A DNA stretch of 64,000 nt from Anaerolineales bacterium (GTDB taxonomy: Bacteria > Chloroflexota > Anaerolineae > 4572-78 > J111). The stretch spans positions 124,001 to 188,000 of the forward strand of contig JACKAT010000001.1 of assembly GCA_020634935.1 (NCBI GenBank), given 5' to 3'. Under the pieces are notes generated by a model that had not been told where the DNA came from, ran no database searches, and was given only the letters and a program-made list of their open reading frames with translations. Positions 1 through 6,906 of this stretch are shown piece after piece (position 1 is the first letter of the stretch; each line of letters starts with the position of its first letter). The position numbers were made by a program, and so were the translations under genes.

Positions 1-434
1 ACATCCTGGTATAGTGGCGGCCCCCCCGGCACCTGGCCGATTTGGGTAACGTCCATTGTGGCCCGGATCTCCGCCCCCACAACTTCGGGCGCAACGCCGA
101 GCTGGATGATCATATCGCGCTGGCCGGCGGCGGTCGCGCCGGCGTGGCTGCCCATCGCCGGGGTGATAAACGGCTCTGCGCCCATGTCGCGCAGTTGGGC
201 TACGGTCTCTTTAACGATCAAGGCCAGGTTGGTAATCCCCCGGCTGCCGACGCCAATCGCGACGCTGTCGCCGGGCGCGATGCCCTGCAAGATACCGCTG
301 TCGCACCAGGCTTGGCGGGTCGCTGTCGCCACATCTTCGATCTGCGGCGCATCGAAGCGCTGCGACACCGCCAGCAGCGTCGCCGGTAAATTGGTCGGAA
401 AATTAAGCGATTGAATTTGGTCGAGTAGTTGCAT
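1..434 (-). CDS. LarA-like (DUF2088) protein, 3' end cut by window
   Basis: The reading frame opens at an ATG (434) and runs off the left edge, giving about 144 residues. The N-terminal half has the pattern of the lactate-racemase-like LarA/DUF2088 superfamily: a GVGSRGITN turn, then a helix ending in GAEPFITPAMGSH and GATAAGQ, then an IRATMDV segment. In LarA the GSH region belongs to the N-terminal nickel-pincer-cofactor domain. Paralogues of unknown substrate are common, so lactate racemase activity should not be assumed. The C-terminal half is not visible. Plus-strand reading frames over the same bases are shadows. Confidence 0.75.
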   Translation of the reverse strand, partial: MQLLDQIQSLNFPTNLPATLLAVSQRFDAPQIEDVATATRQAWCDSGILQGIAPGDSVAIGVGSRGITNLALIVKETVAQLRDMGAEPFITPAMGSHAGATAAGQRDMIIQLGVAPEVVGAEIRATMDVTQIGQVPGGPPLYQD

Positions 435-581
435 CAATGGCCGTCCTCAATTAGTTTCTAGCCATTGTAACACATTTTCTCCAATAGAATAGTCGCTTTT
501 TAGTCCTATTCATTTCCTCCAAAATTCCCTAACTTTGTCTCTCATCTGATTTAGTTTATAATATTAGGAGAACAGCTTTTA

Positions 582-654
582 TATGGAGTAAGGAGTAGGA
601 AGTAAGGAGTAGAGAGTTTCCCTTACTCTCTACTCCTTACTCCCTACTTCCATA
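582..654. repeat. Word-arm hairpin repeat, family D copy 1
   Basis: Both arms are built from imperfect tandem copies of the words GGAGTA and GAAGTA; the right arm is the reverse complement of the left, around a short TTTCCC-type centre. Related copies lie near 15624-15706 and 21808-21870, with a half copy at 1483-1510. It sits just before the next gene and could fold as a long RNA hairpin. Confidence 0.8.
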
Positions 655-665
655 AGGATGGCAAT

Positions 666-1454
666 TTGAATGATGCGGGGAGCAACGACGATATGTTTGA
701 CGACTCGGCCTTTCTGATCAGTAAGCAGCAGCGAATTGCGGCCTGGTTGGTCCATGCCTTTACCGCCAGTGGGGCAATATTGGGCGTACTCAGTTTGTGG
801 GCCATTCACGAAGGGCTTTATATCCAGTCATTCTGGCTGATGGCCGCGGCCGTGTTTATCGATTCGGTGGACGGGACGCTGGCCCGGCGCGCTAAAACCA
901 AAGTAGCAGCGCCCAAAGTTGATGGCGCCCTGTTGGATAATATCGTCGATTATTTTACCTACGTGCTGGTTCCCGCCTTTTTTATCCTGGTAACCGATTT
1001 ACTCCCGCCCGGCTGGGCCCCCATCGGCGTCAGCGTGTTAGTTTTAGCCTCGGCTTATCAGTTCACCCAATCGGAAGCCAAAACCGATGATCACTTCTTC
1101 AAAGGGTTTCCCAGTTACTGGAATATTGTTGCTTTCTACCTTTTTATCATGCAAACGTCGGTTTGGATTAACCTGTTTGTTATTTTGCTACTATCGCTGC
1201 TGGTATTCTTGCCGATCAAATATGTTTACCCATCCCGGCTCGATTACTTTTCCCCCAATCGCTGGCTGCGGCGCGGCATGTTCGGCGCAACGCTGATGTG
1301 GGCCGCGGCCACCGCCGCCATGTTGTGGATGTATCCCAACATCCAGCCGGTTTTTGTCTACATTTCGGTGGGCTATGCCATCTTCTACACTCTGGCCAGC
1401 CTGTACCGCACTTTTGTCCCCCCTGAATTTCCGGACGAAGAAGAGCATAATTAA
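666..1454 (+). CDS. pcs: Phosphatidylcholine synthase (CDP-diacylglycerol-choline O-phosphatidyltransferase)
   Basis: A 262-aa integral membrane enzyme that condenses CDP-diacylglycerol with choline to give phosphatidylcholine. It carries the CDP-alcohol phosphatidyltransferase motif in the spacing typical of Pcs: DG-x2-AR-x12-G-x3-D-x3-D, about residues 69-95. The FFKGFPSYWN segment that follows is also characteristic of Pcs. About eight hydrophobic segments fill the rest. The start is a TTG at 666 with AAGGA at 654-658, seven bases upstream; an ATG at 693 is the alternative. It stands alone between repeats. Pcs needs exogenous choline, which fits the methylated-amine genes at 14-18 kb, though that link is only an inference. 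Confidence 0.88.
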   Translation: MNDAGSNDDMFDDSAFLISKQQRIAAWLVHAFTASGAILGVLSLWAIHEGLYIQSFWLMAAAVFIDSVDGTLARRAKTKVAAPKVDGALLDNIVDYFTYVLVPAFFILVTDLLPPGWAPIGVSVLVLASAYQFTQSEAKTDDHFFKGFPSYWNIVAFYLFIMQTSVWINLFVILLLSLLVFLPIKYVYPSRLDYFSPNRWLRRGMFGATLMWAAATAAMLWMYPNIQPVFVYISVGYAIFYTLASLYRTFVPPEFPDEEEHN

Positions 1455-1482
1455 CTCAAGTTGCCAGCTGTGCGCCCAAACC

Positions 1483-1510
1483 GAGGAGTAGGGCGTAGGA
1501 AGTAAGGATT
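1483..1510. repeat. Half copy of word-arm repeat, family D
   Basis: GAGGAGTAGGGCGTAGGAAG-type words resembling one arm of the hairpin at 582-654. No opposing arm is seen, so it looks like a decayed or partial copy. Confidence 0.5.
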
Positions 1511-1529
1511 TGGGGTAAAAACATCAATT

Positions 1530-2588
1530 ATGACCGACTTGCGTAATCCCCACGACCGGTTCTTCAAAACCCTCTTCTCGCAGCAGGCCGCCGCCCGCGA
1601 TTTTCTGCTCCACTACCTGCCCGCCGAGGTGGTTAGCCTGCTCGATTTGGCTTCGCTGCACATCCACAAAGACAGCTTCATCGACCCGGAGTTGCAAGAA
1701 CACTTTTCCGACCTGCTCTACCAGGTCCGTCTGCACACCGGTCAAGACATTTACATCTACCTGCTGTTCGAGCACAAAAGCTATCCTGAGCCGGAGATCG
1801 CCTTTCAACTGCTGCGGTATCAGGTCCGAATTTGGGAGCAAGACCGCAAACAAGGGCAGCCGTTCCGGGCTGTTCTGCCGTTGGTACTGTACCACGGTCG
1901 GCAGGCGTGGACAGTTCCGCTCGATTTTGCGGCGTTGTTTGAGTTGCCGGCGGCCTTGAGCCGGTATATGCCGACGTTCGAGTACCAGTTGACTGACCTG
2001 AGTCGCTACAGCGATGAGGACATCCAGGGCGAGATCATTTTACGGGTGAGTTTGTTGCTGCTAAAATACATCTTGCGCGACGAGTTCGGAGAACAATTTC
2101 GGGAGATGGTGGGATTGTTGCAGACGTTAGGGCAACAAGAGACGGGGCTGGAGTATCTGTACACCATCCTGCGGTACGTGGCCGGGGGTACGGAGAAAAT
2201 CAGCCGAAATGAGTTTAGCGAGGTGGTGCAAGCCATCTTTGAGACAGGAGACAATCCGATGCCAACATTAGCAGAACAATGGCTTGAAGAAGGCCGGCAA
2301 GAAGGCGAAGCCATCGGTTTGGAGAAGGGGCTAGAACAAGGATTAGAACAAGGATTAGAACAAGGATTAGAACAAGGCCGGGCAGCAACCTTGAAACTCC
2401 TGCGGCGATTTCTGGCCGAGCGGTTTGCCGTTTCGCTTGACCATTTCGACACGGCTTGGGCGAAGCTTGACTTGGCGGCGCTCGACCGGTTGAGCGAGGT
2501 CGCCTTTTCGGTCAATTCTCTGGCTGAGTTCGAGGCCAGGGTCCAAATTGAGGTTGAGCCAAAAGGCGACCACCCCATCGGTGATTAA
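1530..2588 (+). CDS. Rpn/YhgA-like family PD-(D/E)XK nuclease (Transposase_31)
   Basis: 352 aa. The N-terminal two thirds match the recombination-promoting nuclease family (PF04754-like): the opening NPHDRFFKTLFS, a SDLLYQVR strand, LLFEHKS as the expected catalytic-core strand, and LPLVLYHG. These proteins cut DNA and promote RecA-independent recombination in E. coli RpnA; the cellular role is uncertain. The C-terminus contains GLEQ repeated four times (about residues 269-285) from a 12-bp tandem DNA repeat at about 2330-2376, before a short helical tail. ATG start. It is flanked by repeats, usual for this multi-copy accessory family. Confidence 0.82.
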   Translation: MTDLRNPHDRFFKTLFSQQAAARDFLLHYLPAEVVSLLDLASLHIHKDSFIDPELQEHFSDLLYQVRLHTGQDIYIYLLFEHKSYPEPEIAFQLLRYQVRIWEQDRKQGQPFRAVLPLVLYHGRQAWTVPLDFAALFELPAALSRYMPTFEYQLTDLSRYSDEDIQGEIILRVSLLLLKYILRDEFGEQFREMVGLLQTLGQQETGLEYLYTILRYVAGGTEKISRNEFSEVVQAIFETGDNPMPTLAEQWLEEGRQEGEAIGLEKGLEQGLEQGLEQGLEQGRAATLKLLRRFLAERFAVSLDHFDTAWAKLDLAALDRLSEVAFSVNSLAEFEARVQIEVEPKGDHPIGD

Positions 2589-2612
2589 AGCCCTATACCT
2601 TGCCCATCCCAT

Positions 2613-2628
2613 ATCCATCCATCCATCC
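2613..2628. repeat. Tetranucleotide microsatellite (ATCC)4
   Basis: Four tandem ATCC units lie between two convergent genes. No function is inferred. Confidence 0.6.
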
Positions 2629-2630
2629 AA

Positions 2631-3449
2631 CTATTCACCCCTCCCCGCGTATTTCTCAATAAACCCTTTCAACTCCATAGCGTATATTTCCTGCGAGATC
2701 AGAAATCCGTCGTTGTGACCGCCTGCGGTTTTTAAGAACTGTTTGGGTTCAGGGGCGGCCTCAAAAAGTTGCCGGCCGTGGTCGTAAGGGATGACTTCGT
2801 CGTGGGGGCTGTGGACGATTAAAATGGGCATCGTTAGCGTCGAGACCCGCGCCAAGGTGTTGTAACGAACGCGAGCCAGCGGGCGAACCGGCAGAAAGGG
2901 GTATTGCCGAGCGGCCATATCGGGAATGGAGGTAAACGTTGACTCCAGTACCAACGCCCCGGCCCGGTGATGCTGCGCCAGCCACGACGCGATACCGCCG
3001 CCTAACGAGCGGCCCACGATGATGATTTGCTCCGGCCTCATCTGCCGATCCTCCACCAAATGCTGCCAGGCCGCCTCGGCGTCGAGATAGCTGCCCGCTT
3101 CGCTGGGGCGGCCCTCGCTTTGACCATAACCCCGGTAATCGATGATAAACACGTTGAAGCCCAACCGGTGGTATAAGTTGACCGTATCCAGCCGGTGCGA
3201 GATATTACCGGCGTTGCCGTGGAAAAATAGAATCGTGAATTCAGCCTCAGCGGCCGGCGCAAACCAGCCGGCCAGTTTAACCCCATCGGCGGCGGTAAAA
3301 TGAACTTCTTCATAAGGTAGGCCAATCGAGGCGGGCGTAGCCATCATAGCCGTTGTTGGTAGGAATATGAGCCGGGTTTGGAACAGGTAGAGTAAGAATG
3401 TTAGGGAGATATATGAGGTTGCGGCAATTCCGGCCATCCAGGCCAGCAT
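2631..3449 (-). CDS. Membrane-anchored alpha/beta hydrolase (BEM46-like)
   Basis: 272 aa from the ATG at 3449. An N-terminal hydrophobic segment (about residues 3-24) should anchor it, with the hydrolase domain following. The catalytic triad is readable: nucleophile Ser in VGRSLGGG, acid Asp in HSPHDEVIP, and His in AGGHND. The oxyanion-hole strand FFHGNAGN and the YRGYGQSEG loop are typical of the YtxM/BEM46 group of serine hydrolases. The substrate cannot be told. A GTG at 3488 would add 13 residues but has no visible ribosome-binding site. It converges on the Rpn-like gene, with 42 bp between the stops. Confidence 0.85.
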   Translation of the reverse strand: MLAWMAGIAATSYISLTFLLYLFQTRLIFLPTTAMMATPASIGLPYEEVHFTAADGVKLAGWFAPAAEAEFTILFFHGNAGNISHRLDTVNLYHRLGFNVFIIDYRGYGQSEGRPSEAGSYLDAEAAWQHLVEDRQMRPEQIIIVGRSLGGGIASWLAQHHRAGALVLESTFTSIPDMAARQYPFLPVRPLARVRYNTLARVSTLTMPILIVHSPHDEVIPYDHGRQLFEAAPEPKQFLKTAGGHNDGFLISQEIYAMELKGFIEKYAGRGE

Positions 3450-3558
3450 AGGGACTCTCGTTTCTGTGATTGGGTCGGATTTGATCACGGTTCAAGTTAT
3501 ATGATCAACTTGGGTAATTTGCAAGCTCGGCGTACCACATTGGGCAGGATTAACATAC

Positions 3559-3694
3559 TTATGAGTTACGCAGTTGAAGGGTTCAGGCTTGAAAATCAAC
3601 CACGAATGGCCCGAATTACACGAAAAAAGGATAAAAATTGGTGAAAATTCGTGTAATTCGTGGTTAAAAAAACTCGAACTGCGTAAGTTCTAAT
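3559..3694. repeat. Palindromic repeat, family A copy 1 (TTACGCAGTT ends)
   Basis: The outer ends are GAGTTACGCAGTT (3563-3575) and AACTGCGTAAGTTC (3677-3690), inverted to each other. Inside is a second inverted pair built from CACGAAT...AATTACACGAA and its reverse complement. Similar frames lie at 32080-32213 and 57450-57582. It has the shape of a small non-autonomous palindromic element and contains no gene. Confidence 0.75.
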
Positions 3695-3712
3695 ACTTTC
3701 TCATAAAAAGGG

Positions 3713-4080
3713 CGATTCCAAACTCAGCAACGACCAATCGATACATCGATCAGTCGATTCCAAACTCAGCAACGACCAATCGATACGTCGATCAGTCGAT
3801 TCCAAACTCAGCAACGACCAATCGATACGTCGATCAGTCGATTCCAAACTCAGCAACGACCAATCGATGCGTCGATCAGTCGATTCCAAACTCAGCAACG
3901 ACCAATCGATACATCGATCAGTCGATTCCAAACTCAGCAACGACCAATCGATACATCGATCAATCGATTCCAAACTCAGCAACGACCAATCGATACGTCG
4001 ATCAATCGATTCCAAACTCAGCAACGACCGATCAGCACGTCGATCGGTCGCCGAAAAACTCAGCGACGACCATTTGATCT
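3713..4080. repeat. Tandem array of a 42-bp unit, 8 full plus 1 degenerate copy
   Basis: Units start at 3713, 3755, 3797, 3839, 3881, 3923, 3965 and 4007, each exactly 42 bp; a degenerate ninth starts at 4049. The unit runs CGATTCCAAACTCAGCAACG then ACCAATCGATAC[AG]TCGATCA[AG]T, and contains overlapping CGAT palindromes. Copies differ at one or two positions, mainly in the RT/CGAT part. TCTCATAAAAAG occurs at both edges (about 3699 and 4078). Because 42 is divisible by three, both strands stay open as 14-residue repeats, but no ribosome-binding site or family supports translation. Confidence 0.9.
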
Positions 4081-4171
4081 CATAAAAAGTTGATACCAAG
4101 CCTTTCTCGATGGCGATAGACCCTTTCGGGTGATCGTAATGAAATCCATCCGCGCTGTTGGGGCGGGTGGG

Positions 4172-4477
4172 GGGTCGAACCACTGAACCGCTGAATGGGC
4201 TGAATGCACTGGGGTGCATTTCTATTTGGGGGCAAGGTTGAATCGCTGAATCCGCTGAGAAAAATGAAGGCGCTGACTGGTTATCTTGTGACGGAAGTCG
4301 CCTGATTTAGCCCCAGTCAGGGGAGTTTCGATTGAAAATCAGCGATTTCAGTGTCTTCAGCGGCCTCAGCGATTCAAGGGATCAGTTTGCCCCAAACGTG
4401 AAATGCACCCAATGCACTGAGGCGGCTATGCAAACTTCAGTGAAATCACGTCAATCAGCGCCTCAGTGATTCACCCC
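4172..4477. repeat. End palindrome E, copy 0, interrupted by a MITE
   Basis: The left part (4172-4211) and right part (4411-4477) together match the complete copies at 5395-5494 and 6231-6330: arms GAACCACTGAACC and CAGCGCCTCAGTGATTCACC, imperfectly inverted. The copy is split by the 199-bp insertion at 4212-4410. It precedes the first toxin-antitoxin-like cassette. Confidence 0.75.
4212..4410. mobile_element. 199-bp MITE with 9-bp target-site duplication
   Basis: The perfect terminal inverted repeat GGGTGCATTTC (4212-4222, and its complement 4400-4410) extends imperfectly to 23 bp with 19 matches. AATGCACTG occurs immediately outside both ends (4203-4211 and 4411-4419), a direct 9-bp target duplication. 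Inside, a second inverted pair begins TTGAATCGCTGA. There is no open frame, so any transposase must come from elsewhere. It interrupts end palindrome E copy 0, and its inner arms resemble that palindrome. Confidence 0.82.
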
Positions 4478-4499
4478 TATCCACAACCGCACTGGATAG

Positions 4500-4656
4500 G
4501 ACGGATACATTTCCAAAACCGCCGGCTCTTCTTAATAGAACCGGGGTGCCGGAGAATGGGGTGATGCCAGCGGAAAATGTTGGGTCTCTCAACCTACGTG
4601 ACTTTGGCGAGGCTCTCTAACTATGTTACAATCAAAGATATGACCGCGTCGTCAAG
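4500..4656 (+). repeat. Shared promoter block P, copy 1
   Basis: This block is strongly similar to 5508-5660: ACATTTCCAAAACCGCCGG, a CCGG...AGAACCGG inverted repeat, GGAGAATGGGGTGATGCCA, AAATGTTGGGTCTC, AACCTACGTG, then the promoter. The block precedes each of two different gene pairs, so it behaves like a constant cassette head. Confidence 0.8.
4604..4632 (+). promoter_or_regulatory. Promoter of the first TA-like cassette
   Basis: -35 TTGGCG (4604-4609), a 17-bp spacer, then -10 TACAAT (4627-4632). The same pair with the same spacing recurs before the second cassette. Confidence 0.65.
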
Positions 4657-4696
4657 TATCAGTCGCAAGATCAAACATGACTTTTGAGGTATTACC

Positions 4697-4987
4697 ATGC
4701 AGCCTTATACAATAGAGAGTATCCTTGCTGGGTTGGGGTACCCCGACCCTTTGGAAGCAGCCCGGCAGCAAGCCCGAATGATTCTGCTAGGACGCTTGGC
4801 GCGTTATCAGGCGGCAATTCATCAAATAGAACAGCGTCGAGGCGAAAGCCTGGCTGAGTTGCGCGTCCGTTATACGACTGAAGATCACGAGGATTTCGCC
4901 GCCGATGATGCTTACCTGGATTGGAAATGGTATTATGATGCCATTGAAACCGTTGAGGCTCAATTAGCCGTTATTTCTGCCTCCTAA
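4697..4987 (+). CDS. Small helical protein, putative antitoxin partner of the TumE-like gene
   Basis: 96 aa, acidic, and mostly alpha-helical by eye, with no DNA-binding motif I can recognise. It starts at an ATG with TGAGGT upstream and ends four bases before the DUF6516/TumE-like gene, so the two are co-transcribed from the promoter at 4604-4632. Position and size suggest an antitoxin or partner. Known TumA antitoxins carry an Xre helix-turn-helix, which is not apparent here, so the role is inference only. Confidence 0.6.
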   Translation: MQPYTIESILAGLGYPDPLEAARQQARMILLGRLARYQAAIHQIEQRRGESLAELRVRYTTEDHEDFAADDAYLDWKWYYDAIETVEAQLAVISAS

Positions 4988-4991
4988 GATA

Positions 4992-5348
4992 ATGCTTCAT
5001 CTATTTGATGAGTACGCCTCACTTTTTAAGTCGTGGCAGGTTGTTCGTTATGAACAAGAGGGTCAAGCCTACGTTCTTCATATAATGGCAATTCTTGACG
5101 ATGATAGTCGGCTGGAGTTACGAGACTATCTGTTTGTTGACGGTAGTCGCAAATATGCGTATCACTGGATGGAGCCTGATAACCGACTGCGCCGGCGCTG
5201 GGATAATGCTCCTCATTGGCCTGATCTGTCCACTGCCCCCTTTCACGTTCATCACCCGGAACAACCAGTTCCTGAGCCATCCACCATCACCAACTTGGAA
5301 GAGTTGTTTGCTTTCATCCAGCGCTGGCTCAATTCATCGAAGCGTTGA
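4992..5348 (+). CDS. DUF6516 / TumE-like toxin family protein
   Basis: 118 aa. The pattern LELRDYLFVDGSRKYAYHW, then RRRWDNAPHWP and a histidine-rich HVHHPE, is typical of the DUF6516 (toxin TumE) family. TumE-type proteins are toxins of type II pairs; the biochemical target is not settled. It lies 4 bp behind its small partner. After its stop comes a fragment reading ANLRRTV in another frame, matching the last codons of the DUF2283 gene at 6226; this is the mark of a shared cassette end. Confidence 0.75.
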   Translation: MLHLFDEYASLFKSWQVVRYEQEGQAYVLHIMAILDDDSRLELRDYLFVDGSRKYAYHWMEPDNRLRRRWDNAPHWPDLSTAPFHVHHPEQPVPEPSTITNLEELFAFIQRWLNSSKR

Positions 5349-5374
5349 GTTCGCTTTTCTTATTGCTAACTTAC

Positions 5375-5494
5375 GCCGGACGGTTTAGAGCGAGGTGGTG
5401 AACCACTGAACCACTGAACCGGCTGATTGCACTGAGGTGGTCAGCCGAAAATCAGTGAAATCAGCGCCGATCAGCGCCTCAGTGATTCACCCCC
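5375..5494. repeat. Cassette tail and end palindrome E, copy 1
   Basis: Bases 5375-5400 (CGCCGGACGGTTTAGAGCGA) are nearly identical to 6212-6237, which there encode the last codons of the DUF2283 gene. They are followed by an imperfect palindrome (5395-5494) with arms GGTGAACCACTGAAC and CTCAGTGATTCACCC. The DNA between the first cassette and the second promoter block holds no gene. Confidence 0.8.
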
Positions 5495-5507
5495 ACCCCA
5501 CCGAATG

Positions 5508-5660
5508 ACGACAGACACATTTCCAAACCGCCGGTTCTTTTTATAGAACCGGGTTGTCGGAGAATGGTGTGACGCCAACGGGAAATGTTGGGTCTCTTGC
5601 ATCGACCCAACCTACGTGGCTTTGGCGAGGCTCTCCAACCGTGCTACAATTAAAGACACG
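5508..5660 (+). repeat. Shared promoter block P, copy 2
   Basis: Second copy of the block at 4500-4656, including a perfect 8-bp inverted repeat CCGGTTCT/AGAACCGG around TTTTAT. It extends up to the -10 box of the second cassette; beyond that point the two cassettes differ entirely. Confidence 0.8.
5622..5650 (+). promoter_or_regulatory. Promoter of the second TA-like cassette
   Basis: -35 TTGGCG (5622-5627), a 17-bp spacer, then -10 TACAAT (5645-5650), identical in boxes and spacing to the promoter at 4604-4632. Its position shows that the upstream in-frame GTG at 5616 cannot be the start of the next gene. Confidence 0.65.
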
Positions 5661-5681
5661 ACTTACGAAGGAATAAGATTA

Positions 5682-6008
5682 TTGGAACTATTTTCGTGTC
5701 CGTATCTAAAGGCTGAAGTCGAGCTAACTCTAGAAAGAGAACAACACATTGCCGAACGTCATCCTGATTTACTCCCGGAACACCGTCAGCGCATTACCGA
5801 TACATTGGTCGAGCCTGACCAGGTGCGACGCAGCCGTAGATTTTCTGAAGCCCGCCTTTTTTCTCGTTGGTTTGATAGTGTACGTGGTGGAAAATTTGTA
5901 GTCGTGGTTGTCGTTAGTGATGCCGGTCCCACCGAGCGTCACTGGATTATTACCGCTTATATCACCCGTAAGTTGGGTGAAGGAGTTGTTGAGTGGAAAC
6001 GCGTTTAA
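5682..6008 (+). CDS. PBECR-like small nuclease/toxin candidate
   Basis: 108 aa from a TTG at 5682, preceded by AAGGA (5668-5672). The earlier in-frame GTG at 5616 lies inside the promoter and is rejected. Visible pattern: ELTLEREQHIAERHPDL near the N-terminus, LVEPDQVRRS in the middle, then FSRWFDS, GKFVVVVVV and ITAYITRKL. This resembles small phage-type barnase/EndoU/RelE-like (PBECR) proteins with conserved His-x3-RHP, Arg and Thr-Ala-Tyr positions, but I cannot assign the exact family. It overlaps the DUF2283 gene by 16 bp, the arrangement expected of a toxin-antitoxin-like pair. Confidence 0.65.
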   Translation: MELFSCPYLKAEVELTLEREQHIAERHPDLLPEHRQRITDTLVEPDQVRRSRRFSEARLFSRWFDSVRGGKFVVVVVVSDAGPTERHWIITAYITRKLGEGVVEWKRV

Positions 6009-6226
6009 CGTTTCGATATGATCGCGCTGCCGATATTCTTTACATCGATAAAACCGCCCCCTACGCCGAACAAGAGAGTGAGGAACTGGCAGATGACATT
6101 GTAGCCCGGTTTAACCCCACTACGGGTGAGATTGAAAATTTGGAAGTCCTCTTTTTCTCTACACGTTTGTTGCGCCAAGATTTGTTTGAATTGCCGGTAA
6201 TCGCCAATCTTCGCCGGGCGGTTTAG
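5993..6226 (+). CDS. DUF2283 domain protein
   Basis: 77 aa. FRYDRAADILYI, then ADDIVARFNPTTGEIENLEV, is the DUF2283 signature. These small beta-rich proteins commonly lie beside small putative toxins and are presumed partners. It starts at a GTG (5993) with AAGGAG at 5980-5985, inside the end of the upstream gene, so translation is probably coupled. Its last codons belong to the repeated cassette tail also present at 5375-5388. Confidence 0.75.
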   Translation: METRLTFRYDRAADILYIDKTAPYAEQESEELADDIVARFNPTTGEIENLEVLFFSTRLLRQDLFELPVIANLRRAV

Positions 6227-6230
6227 AGCG

Positions 6231-6330
6231 AGGTGGCGAACCACTGAACCACTGAACAGGCTGATTGTACTGAGAGTGTCTGCCGAAAATCAGTGAAATC
6301 ACCTCAATCAGCGCCTCAGTGATTCACCTC
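6231..6330. repeat. End palindrome E, copy 2
   Basis: Closely similar to 5395-5494: GGCGAACCACTGAACCACTG at the left and CAATCAGCGCCTCAGTGATT at the right, inverted arms of an imperfect hairpin. It closes the second cassette. Confidence 0.78.
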
Positions 6331-6353
6331 CATCTACGTGACTGGCCCCGGCT

Positions 6354-6878
6354 TTACTCTATGTCCTCCGTCTGTTCAATCGTAAAAATACGATCAAACT
6401 GGAGAATTCGCAGAACACGACTAATCTGACCGGAGGGATTAAGCAGCACGATGGACAGCTCGGAACCGGCGCATTTTTTATACAGCAACAGCAACAATTG
6501 CAGCCCCAGCGAGTCGAGCCGCTTAGTTGTGGTCAAATCGACGGTGAGTTTGGTGGCGCTGGCTCGGAGTAGCGTTTGACAGATGGTATTAACAACATGC
6601 TGCTCTAAATGACGATAGGTTTCCAGATTGATATCGTCGTCCAAAGTGAGGCGCCATTCGGTTTGGGTGTCATTGACAGGGTAAATATTCATTTTATGCT
6701 TTAGATCGTGGTCTAAGGATACAATAGATATCTTTGGAGCATCGGGCCGCTTTTCCGGTTGGATAGGCCGCGAGGTATCGCCAGTTGTAGGCTTAAGCGG
6801 TCCCATTCGCAATTCGCTGTTAAGGTGGATGATGGCTTGGTTAGAAAAAAAAAGTGATGAAGCGGTGTTTTTTTTCAT
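6354..6878 (-). CDS. STAS-domain protein (anti-sigma-antagonist-like)
   Basis: 174 aa from an ATG at 6878, with AAAGGA at the right distance; longer upstream readings overlap the preceding gene. The last ~110 residues form a STAS domain: LTLDDDINLETYRHLE, TVDLTTTKRLDSLGLQ with Ser in the usual phospho-acceptor position, then LLLLLYKKC and ILQFDRIFTIE. The first ~60 residues are low in recognisable structure. A paralogue at 44304-44639 shares the DSxGLxLLL motif and the QFDRIFTIE ending. It probably forms an operon with the DJ-1-like gene 28 bp upstream. The partner kinase or sigma factor is not in view. Confidence 0.7.
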   Translation of the reverse strand: MKKNTASSLFFSNQAIIHLNSELRMGPLKPTTGDTSRPIQPEKRPDAPKISIVSLDHDLKHKMNIYPVNDTQTEWRLTLDDDINLETYRHLEQHVVNTICQTLLRASATKLTVDLTTTKRLDSLGLQLLLLLYKKCAGSELSIVLLNPSGQISRVLRILQFDRIFTIEQTEDIE

Positions 6879-6906
6879 ACGGTAATGGATCCTTTCTGGC
6901 TTAAAA

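Noticed and set aside
3713..4080. CRISPR array
   Set aside because: All 42 bp of each unit are conserved; there are no variable spacers and no cas genes nearby.
3701..4219. 172-codon minus-strand frame (and a 72-codon plus-strand one) made of 14-residue repeats
   Set aside because: Openness is explained by a 42-bp tandem unit with no stop in it; no ribosome-binding site and no recognisable fold. The first codons lie in a MITE end.
5616..5681. GTG 5616 as start of the PBECR-like gene
   Set aside because: It lies upstream of the -10 box of a promoter shared with the first cassette; the TTG at 5682 has AAGGA in place.
4172..6330. Integron cassette array
   Set aside because: No integrase and no attC-like R/L core sites; the shared parts are a promoter block and a long palindrome instead.
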